Below the pieces are notes generated by a model. It did not search any database. It saw nothing but the letters and a program-made list of their open reading frames with translations, and was not told where the DNA came from. The position numbers were made by a program, and so were the translations under genes. Below are positions 52,874 to 63,249 of a stretch of 64,000 bases of DNA, in pieces (the first letter of the stretch is position 1; every line of letters begins with the position of its first letter). Source of the DNA: Corinectria fuckeliana. Its lineage: Eukaryota > Ascomycota > Sordariomycetes > Hypocreales > Nectriaceae. The DNA lies in NCBI GenBank assembly GCA_019137255.1, contig WPDH01000280.1, positions 186,001 to 250,000 of the forward strand, given 5' to 3'.

Positions 52874-52912
52874 CGTCAGGGATATTCTCCGACTGACGAG
52901 TAGTACACGGGG

Positions 52913-52948
52913 GTATGTAGGTAGGTAGTGAGTGTCTGTCTGTCTGTT
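52913..52948. repeat. Tetranucleotide repeats in the NRPS 5' leader region
   Basis: On the plus strand a (GTAG)n-like run is followed by a TGTC run of about four units. They lie 40-75 bp upstream of the NRPS start codon, probably within the leader or core promoter. Confidence 0.6.
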
Positions 52949-53455
52949 GGTTCTCCTTGGTGCTGGTCAGCAACTCGGGTCCTGGAAGTTCACGTTTTTG
53001 CCTGATCAGCTAGCAAGCTGCATACCTAAACAATATGTCTGAAAACCGTTTGTCACAAAAGCTCAGTGCTAGAGTATGGTTTCCAGCCGGGTGAGATCTG
53101 AGATATGGCCGTATGATATGCCGGAATCTCAATCTGGCTGGGGAAGGGCTGTGTCTAGAACTACACGGCAGTACTTCGTACACTTTATACCAAGCCTCCT
53201 CCCTACATGGAGCTCATTCCAAGTCACTCCAGCGGTTGGTTCTTTTACGTCTCCAAGGGCCAACCTCCTGCAGCCTGCGCCAAGGTCGAGTCTGGAAATG
53301 TGTCTCGAAGACTCCGATCGCTCTCCACAGGGGTCCGTCTAGTTGGCACAACAAGTGGCGCCAACTCTGATGCCGTGCAATGCCACCAAAGACGCCAATG
53401 ACTCTGCTCTAGGCATCTAGCATGATCACGCAAGGAGTCCGACTCCGACGACAGC

Positions 53456-53495
53456 CACATCACATCACATCACATCGTGTCGTGTCGTGTCGTAT
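53456..53495. repeat. Pentanucleotide microsatellite, CACAT units followed by CGTGT units
   Basis: Four CACAT units are followed directly by three CGTGT units and one CGTAT. The second array is close to an inverted complement of the first, so the tract is imperfectly palindromic. Confidence 0.8.
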
Positions 53496-54977
53496 CAACA
53501 AGCGACTGCTGCCCCCGTCCGTCAGCACCATGTTGAGAGTTAGTTACATAATTAGAATATGCAACGGCCAACAGATGCACCCTGCGGTTCGTAGAGGACC
53601 TCTGCAGCTTTGGCTAGCGATGAATGGCCCAGCCTCGTTTGGAATTCCCCCGCGAAAAGCCTGCCGGATGACCCGATTATCTGAACGGTGATGAATGGTG
53701 ATGTGCCGAAGTGCACCATATGTCTCACCCTCCCTGATCTGATCGGCACCGAGCCGTCCCGTCGCGATGGCGATTTGCAATTCTCGCATCCACTGTTGCC
53801 TTCGTATTTGGTGCATCCCTAGATAGCTAGTTTGGGTTTCGGATCCTTCCCTCCGGCTTTCTCAGTTCTCTCCCGTGCATGACGATGCGTCTGGCTCCCC
53901 CTGATCTACGTCGAGCCGTCCCCGCCACCATATATGTGACGGTTGCCTGCTCCGCCTGCATATCCGATGCCCGTTTATTGAGATTCCTTGTCGGAAGCAT
54001 GGATTTCGCCGTGGTTATTTGCTCTGTCCTACTCCAGCCTCCCTCTATTGCAGACTGTCGTCCTGTGGCGTCGTCGATCCTACAACCAATTTGACACCTG
54101 CCAGATTCCGCATCTCCGAGAAACCATGTTTGATGTTGCAGTGCGGGGTTACACCATCACATTCACGTCTTTGGCATCCAGATCGTCACATGCCTTTTTC
54201 CTGCACGGTCCCTTTTCGCTGCTCCCTTGCTTCCCTATATCCTCCAGGTTTCCACTTACGAGCGTCGCTGCACGAGGTTCACTGCGGTTGGCCGTCTGTT
54301 CATAACCTCATGCACTCCTGTTAATATGCTGCCTTCTTGGCTGCTTACTCGCATAGGGTCTCCCTGCTCCTGATGATTGTCGCCATACTCCTCCACAAGC
54401 TGTCTACTTGTTACTGTAATAATAACACGGGCATCAAGACCTAGCAACTTCGGGTCGCCTGCAATGTCCAACGACAGACAAACAAGCTATGCTACGACAC
54501 AAGCTCTGTTGATATTTGCTATTTGCGGAGTGCTCCACTTGCTAGCCCAGCACCTTGACAGCTATTGAGTTCTTTCGGAGGTTTGGGTTGCTGCCGTAGC
54601 GTCCGATGGCTTGCAGCGCCGATCCGTGGTACTACGCCCTGCGTAGAGAGACTTAAGTAGATATCTCCCGGCGCCACACCGATGTAGCATTTCAGCCTCA
54701 TTGCTACCCTTTGCTGACCGCTCGTCCCGTGTGCTACTCATCGAACGCCAAGGCAGCTAATACAACCGGTGAAGGGATCAATGTGCTTCCTGTCTCCACC
54801 TCTTCGTGGAATGCCATTTCGAATTACCACGAAAAATGACATCAGGTCTTAGGCACTGACGGTTTGCTGGACAGATGCCGTATGCATTTGCCTCGCGACA
54901 TGGTCCGACCCATACGTCCCGTTGCAGGACATGGCCTGACCAATGCATTTGTCTCTGAATGTGATTTCCCGTTCAAA

Positions 54978-55006
54978 GTGCCGTTTCATTTATGCCGTTT
55001 CATTTA
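54978..55006. repeat. Short tandem duplication of about 14 bp
   Basis: The unit GCCGTTTCATTTA occurs twice in succession, separated by a single T. It is non-coding. Confidence 0.6.
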
Positions 55007-56376
55007 CGCAGTTTTCGTCGTGCGTATTCCTAATGCACAGAGCTGTTGAAGTCGAAAGGCTGCGATGTAGGTGTGTATGCAACCACGCTTTCACATAGCC
55101 CAAATACTGGAAGAAAGAATGCAAGTAGCATCAAGTTTATCTGCTTAAAGTTCAACAATGTGTAACCTGGTTCTAGGCTAATGAGGCCGTAAGCAACCTT
55201 CGTTGTTTGGAGGGTGAAGCGCTGTAGAGCTACCCTAGAACATTCACCCACATTTATCCTCGCTGCTAACCGCGCTCGTGGTACCCTGCTGCAGAGAATG
55301 TCTCACCACGAAAGAGGCCGGCCCAATCAGCTCGTTTGGGAAACAACCCCAAGTCCCATACAAAGCCATGTGCGACACTTGGATTCCGGATGCCGGGCTT
55401 CCGACTGTTAACGCAAGCTTACTGTTCCACATCGGTCCTTGACCCAGTTGACGTAAGTCTAAGCCTATAGGCTTATCGATCACGCCAGGTTAAGATGAGA
55501 ATTTGAAACACGGGATGACCTAATCAGCCCTCGTTTCATGAGACGAGGGCGGCGTCCTTGGCCTTCCCAAAGCAATATGCTTCGTTGCCCTAGACATGAA
55601 CGCGGGATCTTTCACCACAGTGAATAGTCCCACTGCATTAGCGTGTTTAAAAAGTCCCCTTGAGTTAACGACCTAATGGTGACAAGCCCTCCTTAACCTC
55701 GATGTCTAACACACTTCTCAACAAACTTCCACACCGCATATGCCACAATGGCTTCATACGAATAGTCTCTGTGTCACGCACAAGCGTTGTGGATTGCGGG
55801 AGAGAGATCAATATGGAGTGTCTCCACACGGGTACTTGACGCTACATTACGCTACCCGCCCTCTCCTCATATGCTAGCGGATACGGCTTTTACGGAGTAG
55901 TTCCCTTGGCAGCTTGTGAATAATGCTCAAGCTTAGACGTCAAATTATCAAAGGAAAGGCCTACGAAAATACATGTGTTCACAAAAGGCGGGTTTTAGGA
56001 GCTGCTCCTCGAAGGGGACACTGTATGCCCTCCGCTTTCGTTGGGCTTTTTCTTACAGAAAATCAGAGACCTCTTGAAACAGTCCCGTCGGCAATTTAAA
56101 GTTAATATTAATTAGGCAATCAATGGTTGCCGCCCCGCAGTCCTTCGCTGGATTGGCCCGAGTTGGTTCTATCCCTTTCGATACGAAAAAGGTCCACACG
56201 GGAACGCGCCCTGCGGAACATGTCTCACCAGACTTCCCGTCTACGTGATGACGGTGAAGATGCAACGCTTTTTCTATTCTCTCTACGCTAATGTCTTGCT
56301 GTCCTGTTTGCACTTTGCCGCATATGTGATCATGGGTTCTCTTTGGTTGACCTTGACTCTTCTAAACACCTGTAAG

Positions 56377-56402
56377 GGAGACCAAGCTGGGAGACCAAGC
56401 TG
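56377..56402. repeat. Short tandem duplication of 13 bp
   Basis: The unit GGGAGACCAAGCT occurs twice in succession. It is non-coding. Confidence 0.6.
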
Positions 56403-57028
56403 GGAAAGAAAGCTCAAAGAAGGCTCCGGCTGTTGGGACTCAACAGAGTCGAAAGTTTCCTCTTCTCCGCGAGTCGCCCGGCCTAACCCTTGCAGACATT
56501 CTCCGCATACACCGGAATGCTCGCACGTCCGAATGGCCAACCTCTGAGACAACCCCCACACGTATGCATTCCATGTAGTACATTGTACGTAGCCTGAATA
56601 CGTTTGCTTGACCGTCTTGTGAATTGCACCTCGGGTTTTTGGCTTCCCCGCCAAAACAAACACGGTCCTGCTGATCTGTTATGACCCGTCAGTGACGTGA
56701 TCACAAAAACCGTGAATCACTGCACTAAGTGCTTGGCACTTTGAGATGCTCAGCCCAAGACAAAGAAAGAATTTGAAACACGTGTTGGTGGAAGCCCGCA
56801 GGCGCGATCGGAATTTCTAAACTGCCGAGGCCGGTGCGAGGGTATGACAAAGCGAGGAAAGAAAGATAGGTAAGTGTCACAATGTGTCGTCATCCTACGT
56901 GTATCTACGTCGCCGGCGACTTCTTTCCTTCTACTACACGAAGTGTCCTTGTTTGACGCCATCCTCTTTGTACCTAAGCCGGTTCGTGATTTCTCGCTCT
57001 GCGACGGATTTACGAGACACAGTCAACC

Positions 57029-60000
57029 ATGGCGTCACACTCGCCAAACGAATCGATCCAACTGAGGCGACTCACAGACACGTCGTCTCGCGCCGGACCA
57101 GATGAGCTGGACCAAAGCTCCGAAGAGCGAACCATCGGACGACCCGAACTAGACCAGACCGAAAGCAGAGTTGCCACTGCGCCAGCCCCCGATGACGATC
57201 CATACAAGCACCTTTCCGAGGACGAGGCTGCCATCCTCAAGCGTCAAGCTACGGCCCCGGAGATCGACGCCGGAATCACTACACTCTACCGATACGCAAC
57301 GACGAACGATGTCATTATTGTCGTTGTTTCCTGCATCATGTCCATTGGCAGCGGTGCGGCGACGCCTTTGATGATTGTGGTGTTTGGAAGCCTGCAGGGC
57401 ACATTTCAAAATTTCTTCCAGGGCAACGCGGACCTCGACGAGTTCAGCAGCGAGCTTGGTCGTACCGTGCTGTACTTTGTTTACCTTGCGATTGGTGGCT
57501 TTGTGGCAACGTATACCTCGACCGTTGGGTTTATTTGTAGGTAAAGGATCACGATGGCCATTGACTCTTTCTAACCGAGAAACAGACACCGGAGAACACA
57601 TCAGCGCAAAGATTCGTGAACACTATCTGGAGCATTGCCTGCGACAAAACATCGGCTTCTTCGACGAGTTGGGCGCTGGTGAAGTAACCACCAGGATCAC
57701 CGCCGACACCAACTTGATTCAGGAGGGCATCTCAGAGAGGGTTGGACTCACCCTGGCCGCCATGTCGACATTCTTCACGGCATTCATCATCGCCTTCATC
57801 AAGTCCTGGAAGCTCGCCTTGATCCTCACGTCCATTGTGGTTGCTCTAGTGACTATCATGGCAGGCGGATCGCAGTTCCTGATGAAATACAGCAAGCAGA
57901 CCCTCAGCGCCCATGCCCTGGGAGGCGCTCTCGCTGACGAGGTCATCAGCTCGATTCGGAACGCTGTGGCCTTTGGAGCGCAGGACCGACTGGCAAAACA
58001 GTACGAAACCCACCTGGACAAGGCTGAGTACTTTGGGTTCCGGTCCAAGGCTGCCATGGGCATCATAATGGCAGGTGTGGTCATGATCATCCAGCTGGGC
58101 TATGGTCTGGCGTTCTGGATCGGAGGACAGTACGTCGTTTATGAAGGGTTGCCTTTCGAAAAGGTCCTCGTCACCGTCATGGCTGTTGTTCTTGGTGCGT
58201 TTAGCATTGGGAATGTTGCGCCAAATGCCGAGGCATTCGCTACGGGGCTGGCCGCTGCCAGCAAGATCTACAGCACCATCGACCGCGAATCGCCCCTAGA
58301 CCCCTTCAGCCAGTCAGGGGAGAAGCTGCAAGAAATACAGGGATCCATCTGTCTGGAGAACGTCAAGCATGTCTATCCCTCTCGGCCCGAGGTGGTTGTG
58401 ATGGACGATGTGAGCCTCAGTGTTCCCGCTGGAAAGACGACGGCCTTGGTCGGTGCCTCTGGCTCTGGCAAGAGCACAATTGTTGGGCTCATTGAGAGGT
58501 TTTATGAGCCCGTGGGGGGCTCTATCTATCTCGACGGGCATGATATCAGCACCCTGAACCTGCAGTGGCTGCGTCAACAGATCTCCCTGGTCGGTCAGGA
58601 GCCTACTCTGTTTGGCACTACGATCTTCGAGAACATCAAGCACGGGTTAATTGGCACAAGATACTCCAGCGAGAGCGACGAGAATCAAAGATTGCTGATT
58701 GTTGAAGCCGCGAAAAAGGCCAACGCCCACGACTTTATCAGCGGTTTGCCGGATGGTTACGAGACGAATGTTGGCACGACCGGCTTCTTGATGTCTGGTG
58801 GACAGAAGCAGCGCATAGCCATTGCCAGGGCCATTGTGTCAGACCCAAAAAGTAAGCGACTCGGAGTCCCCTTGTGAATTTGAATCGAGCTGACGAACCA
58901 AGTCCTTCTTCTTGATGAAGCAACATCGGCTTTGGACACAAAGTCAGAAGGGGTAGTCCAATCAGCTTTGGAAGAAGCTTCCAAGAGTCGCACGACCATT
59001 GTCATTGCCCATCGCTTGTCGACTATCAGAAACGCCCACAACATTGTCGTCATGGCACGGGGAAGAATTGTCGAGCAAGGCACGCACGACGAGCTTCTTC
59101 AAAGGCAAGGTGCTTACTCGGACCTCGTTACTGCTCAGAACATTGCTCGCCACAGCGACGAAGTGGAGGATGGCCAGCCGTTGTCACAGACTGAAGACGA
59201 AGAACTCATTCAACCGAAATCGAAGCAGTCGTGGTCCAAGGAGGGCCACGTCGCTGACAACGCGACAGCCGAGAAGGCGCATCGCATTTCTACTTCGCCC
59301 TCTGCCATTGACCTTTGCCAACATCACAATGTGGCACAGGAAGAACAACTCTCCTTGTGGACTTCAACCAAGTTTATTGCCTCCTTCAACAGGAAAGAGA
59401 TGGGCTTCATGATCATCGGTTTCTTTTTTTCCATCATCAGTGGTGGTGGCACACCCGTCCAAGCCGTCTTTCTCTCCAAGGCCATCAGCACTCTGTCAAC
59501 GCCTCTTGAGCCCTCAAATCGCACTCAAGTCAAAAAGGACTCGGACTTCTGGGCTGCCATGTACGTCATGCTAGCCGGCGTGCTAGGTATTGCGTACACT
59601 ACCCATGGTATATTGTTTGCCAAGTGTGCCGAGCGCCTAAATCATCGAGTGCGATACTCTGCGTTTCGAGCTCTTCTCCGCCAGGACATCTCCTTCTTTG
59701 ACGCAGACAAAAACACCCCTGGGGCACTGACGTATTTTCTATCAGCCAATACAACAAACCTAGCTGGACTCAGTGGTGCGACTATGGGCACACTTCTTTC
59801 CATTGCGACTACCCTCATAGCCGGCTTGATTGTCGGCATCGCTATCGGCTGGAAACTAGGACTTGTCTGCGCCTCGACTGTTCCGATCCTGCTTGCCTGT
59901 GGCTTCTTCCGGTTCTGGGTTCTCTCCCACTTTGAACGCCGCTCGAAGTACGTATATGCCAACTCAGCGAGCTATGCCTCCGAGGCGGTGTCGGCAATCC

Positions 60001-61130
60001 GCACTATTGCCTCCCTCACTCGCGAGGCAGACATCCTGAACCACTACCGTCAGTCCCTAGCAACCCAGCAACGGTTGAGCTTGTTTTCCGTTCTCAAATC
60101 GAGCCTCCTATTTGCTCTATCAGAATCGCTGACCTTTCTCATCCTTGGCCTCTGCTTCTGGTACGGCGGAACCCTCATCGCCAAGGGCGAATATTCCATG
60201 TTTCAATTCTTCGTGTGTTTCATGTCCATCATCTTCAGCGCCCAGGCAGCCGGCGCCTTCTTTGCTTACGCCGCCATTATGGGCAGAGCTTGCACAGCTG
60301 CGCAAGAACTCAAGACTTTGTTTGACGCGGAGCCGACGATCGATGCTTGGTCTCAGGGAGGCGAAGCAATCACCGATGCTGAAGGTCATATTGAGTTCCG
60401 CGACGTTCACTTCCGTTATCCAACACGGCCGAACCAGCCTGTTCTTCGCGGCATTCAACTAGATGTTCGCCCCGGTCAGTACGTCGCCTTGGTTGGTGCT
60501 TCGGGGTGCGGAAAGAGCACCACCATCTCGCTACTTGAACGATTCTACGACCCTGCCAAAGGGGGAGTTTTTATCGATGGCAAAGACATCAGCACACTCA
60601 ACGTCAGCAAATACCGCGCTTTGATTGCCCTCGTTAGCCAAGAACCTACCCTTTATCAGGGAACGATCAGGGAGAACATCCTACTGGGGGCTTCAGATGA
60701 CAGTGTCTCTGACAGCTCTATCGAGCGCGCTTGCCTCGAGGCCAACATCCATGACTTCATCGTCTCCCTCCCAGATGGCCTCGATACGACTGTGGGAAGC
60801 AAGGGAGCCCTTCTTTCAGGCGGCCAGAAACAGCGCATTGCAATCGCCCGAGCCCTTATCCGCAACCCTAAGATCCTCTTGCTAGACGAGGCCACGTCTG
60901 CTCTTGACTCTGAATCGGAGCACGTCGTACAGGCAGCGCTTGACAAGGCAGCAAAGGGGCGTACAACCATTGTTGTTGCGCATCGCCTCAGCACAATCCA
61001 GAAGGCGGATATCATATTTGTTTTTGATCAAGGTCGCATTGTTGAGCAGGGCACTCATAATGATTTGCTCCAAAAGAACGGATACTATGCTGAGCTGGTG
61101 AATCTCCAAAGCCTGGCAGAGCACCGTTGA
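57029..61130 (+). CDS. Full-length ABCB/MDR-type ABC transporter (1,333 aa)
   Basis: Exons 57029-57536, 57586-58851 and 58903-61130 join in frame to 1,333 aa. Introns are 49 bp (GTAGGT, CTAAC, CAG) and 51 bp (GTAAGC, CTGAC, AAG). The ATG lies in a strong CAACCATGG context. The layout is TMD1-NBD1-TMD2-NBD2. Walker A motifs GASGSGKST (459) and GASGCGKST (1123), signatures LMSGGQ (Ser573) and LLSGGQ (Ser1230), ILLLDEATSALD and the H-loops VIAHRLST/VVAHRLST are all intact. The second intron falls just before the NBD1 Walker B aspartate. Such plasma-membrane pumps export hydrophobic compounds and peptides. Divergent placement from the NRPS suggests export of, or self-protection from, its product (inference). 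An unlinked multidrug role is the alternative. Confidence 0.95.
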
Positions 61131-61494
61131 TTTACCTTAGACAAGCTTTTAATTTCACTAATAGACTTTCATATTGACTGCCATCCCGTTCTCTAATACT
61201 CTAAGTTCCCAAACCCTCTCGTATTGGGACCTACTTGGGATCGGAGAACTGTTTCATTTTTTCTGCACTGGCCTCCTGATTTCAGGATTGTTCTGCTTGG
61301 TGCGGTATGAATGGCCTTCATGAATGGCCTTCGAAGAAGTAGTAGGGGGAAGCATTGGACCAAAGGTTATCATATTACCGACGAGCTCCGGCTCAGGCTC
61401 CATCGTGTAGTTCTGGTCACATGGTGGCAATGACGGACAAGCAAACAGCGTAAATGTAAAAACGGATATAAAGGCGTCTCGTCAAATAATCATT
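61131..61494. other. Convergent 3' region of ABC transporter and Rieske gene
   Basis: This 364-bp spacer lies between two genes facing each other. It contains a tandem duplication of GAATGGCCTTC(A/G) near 61307-61333 and no gene. Confidence 0.5.
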
Positions 61495-62132
61495 CTAGCC
61501 TATTCTTTGCTTTCTCCTCACCCACACCTCTTTATCCGTGCTCTCTAAACCATGTTCAGCCGTATCCGTCGTTGAAGGAGATGCCTTGCCCTTAGGATCA
61601 CGCAATTGGGTTTCCCACAGTTTGAGCTGATAGTTTCCACGATCTGACCTTCCAGTAAACAAGTCGAAGGACCAGCCATGCTTCGGACAGGTCAGGCCGG
61701 CGCTCAGAACGACACCAAAGTCTTCGATATCAAACGTGGCTCCGTTGGAGAGAGGGTACGAGGAATGAGGGCATTGCTGAGGAACGGGAGTTTCAGTTCC
61801 GTCCGCGTGTGTCTTTGGTGATGGGGTGTGCCTGAACTCACATGATCAATCGCGTGGAACTTGCCCTTGTGCTGGAACACGAGAACCTGGGTCTCCAAGC
61901 CGCCGCCGATCTCGCAGGCCTCGCGGTCGTCTGCGAAGATGGACACCTCGGCGGTCTTGGAGATGTCTGTGCTAGGGACTTCGAAGACTTTGCACCCTGG
62001 TTTTAGGTCTGCGTTGCACATTCGGGGGTGCGATACATTGAGGTCGTCGGAGCCGAGGTCGGGAAACGACGAGGTGAGCCCGGCGGAGAACCACTCTGCG
62101 CCTGATCGAGACAGCAGTCTAAAAGGGTTCAT
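61495..62132 (-). CDS. Rieske [2Fe-2S] domain protein (190 aa)
   Basis: Exon 1 is 62132-61842 and exon 2 is 61776-61495; the 65-bp intron has GTGAGT..CAG ends in phase 0. The product is 190 aa. The splice joins HAIDH to QCPHSSYPL, creating the first cluster motif C-x-H (Cys99, His101). The second motif, CPKHGWSFDL, gives Cys127 and His130, so all four ligands of a Rieske cluster are present. No oxygenase catalytic domain, reductase domain or signal peptide is seen. It is therefore a small stand-alone ferredoxin-like protein of the nitrite-reductase small-subunit type, probably an electron carrier. A role in the NRPS pathway (for example hydroxylation) cannot be excluded but nothing shows it. 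It is tail-to-tail with the ABC transporter. Confidence 0.85.
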
Positions 62133-63249
62133 GTCTAACTGTTTTACATCCGGCTTATTGTGTGGGCGTATAAATACTGCTAGTAGTATAAATCTGTCAA
62201 GGAGGGATTAATATGTGCTTTCGGCGTCTCTTTCATGTTCGCGTCGAAATCAAGGATTGCTAGTGGATTCTCTGCACGTGGTATATCACGTGCCAGTCTA
62301 TTCGTGTCTCAATCGGCATCTTACCAGTGTTAGTGAGAAAAGCCCATTTATTAAGATAATCTTATTGGGGATTTTTACTGATCCACTGTTACCTCGAGCT
62401 ACCGTTTAGAAAGCTCATCAAGACTGACTACATGATATATAAGTTTTGCAGTATTACAGTCGTCTGCAAAAATGTCGTTGTTTGCGGCACCGTCTAAGTC
62501 TCCATCAAAGCAAAGTTAAAAGATTCCTTCCACGATAGCACCCACAGGGTTAATCACCGTATTCTAGGATTTGGCATTCACAAACGTTTCCATTCCTCAC
62601 TGTGTGAAAACATGTCGGTCTTTTTCTTTTCTGTAGAAAGACTCTGGGTCTAACCTCATATGGCGCGCTTAAAGTCATCCAGTGCCTGCTTTTTGCCGCG
62701 AGAACATCACAAACACAGCGTAAGCAATCTAAGACAACAGTGTCTGCCATATGGACAGCTCCTTTTGCTGGTGGGAAGCTATGCGCCGCTGAATACTTCA
62801 CTCAAACGTAGAGAATGGCAAAATATGCTCTTTCCGGGCCTAGCACCCGTATGATCCAGAGGGTTGCGGAAGTCGTATGTTACATCTGAACTAAATAACA
62901 TTCCGACTTGATTTCCACGATACAAAACCTCTCGCTGCCTACCATCATTGAAGCTCCAAGAATATTGCTGCACGGGCTTTTCCACAACGATATGATCAAA
63001 AGGTCCTGGATACAGTGTTCCTTGACCTGGTTTTATAGCAGCCTGAATGGGCAAACGAGACCCTCTCTGCTTATTTCACTTGCAAGTCTTCCTTCGAGTT
63101 AAAGCCACTTATGCCTATGGTCCCATAAAACGGTTAGCACAGGTAAACTTGGTGCAGCAAGCTTTCCAAACGTAGATATGCAAAGGGAATCGTCAGTATA
63201 TAGCGCAATAGACGATAGAACCACGCTTTCACGACAAGACACCCTTAAT
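62133..63249. other. Intergenic region, no supported gene
   Basis: This 1.1-kb region lies upstream of the Rieske gene. A minus-strand frame of about 90 codons at 63054-62779 lacks an ATG and matches nothing I recognise. It could be an exon remnant. Confidence 0.35.

Larger units (their letters stand above)
52874..57028. other. 4.2-kb divergent intergenic region between NRPS and ABC transporter
   Basis: The two genes are transcribed outward from this region, so it must hold both promoters. I find no frame with recognisable content; the longest (about 126 codons near 56283-56663) has no domain and no splice support. In particular there is no upstream exon with the missing first half of the NRPS C domain. 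Short tandem repeats occur at 52913-52948, 53456-53495, 54978-55006 and 56377-56402. Confidence 0.5.

Noticed and set aside
16946..52873. Assignment of the NRPS as cyclosporin or aureobasidin synthetase
   Set aside because: Cyclosporin synthetase has eleven modules with seven methylations, and aureobasidin synthetase has four methyltransferases at other positions; module count and pattern here differ.
17124..52903. Dozens of open frames of 60-185 codons on both strands inside the NRPS
   Set aside because: They are shadows of the high-GC NRPS frame. The main frame has continuous C, A, MT and T motifs, and none of the others shows a domain.
52743..52973. Minus-strand frame overlapping the NRPS start, considered as an upstream NRPS exon
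   Set aside because: It contains no C-domain sequence, and an in-frame TGA precedes the NRPS ATG; no good donor/acceptor pair restores HHxxxDG.
55244..55483. 79-codon minus-strand frame in the NRPS-ABC intergenic region
   Set aside because: Short, no similarity that I recognise and no flanking exon signals.
56283..56663. 126-codon minus-strand frame upstream of the ABC transporter
   Set aside because: It covers a local 13-bp tandem repeat, has no domain, and is likely promoter DNA.
62779..63054. About 90-codon minus-strand frame between the Rieske and WD40 genes
   Set aside because: No ATG start and no recognised family; noted only as a possible exon remnant.
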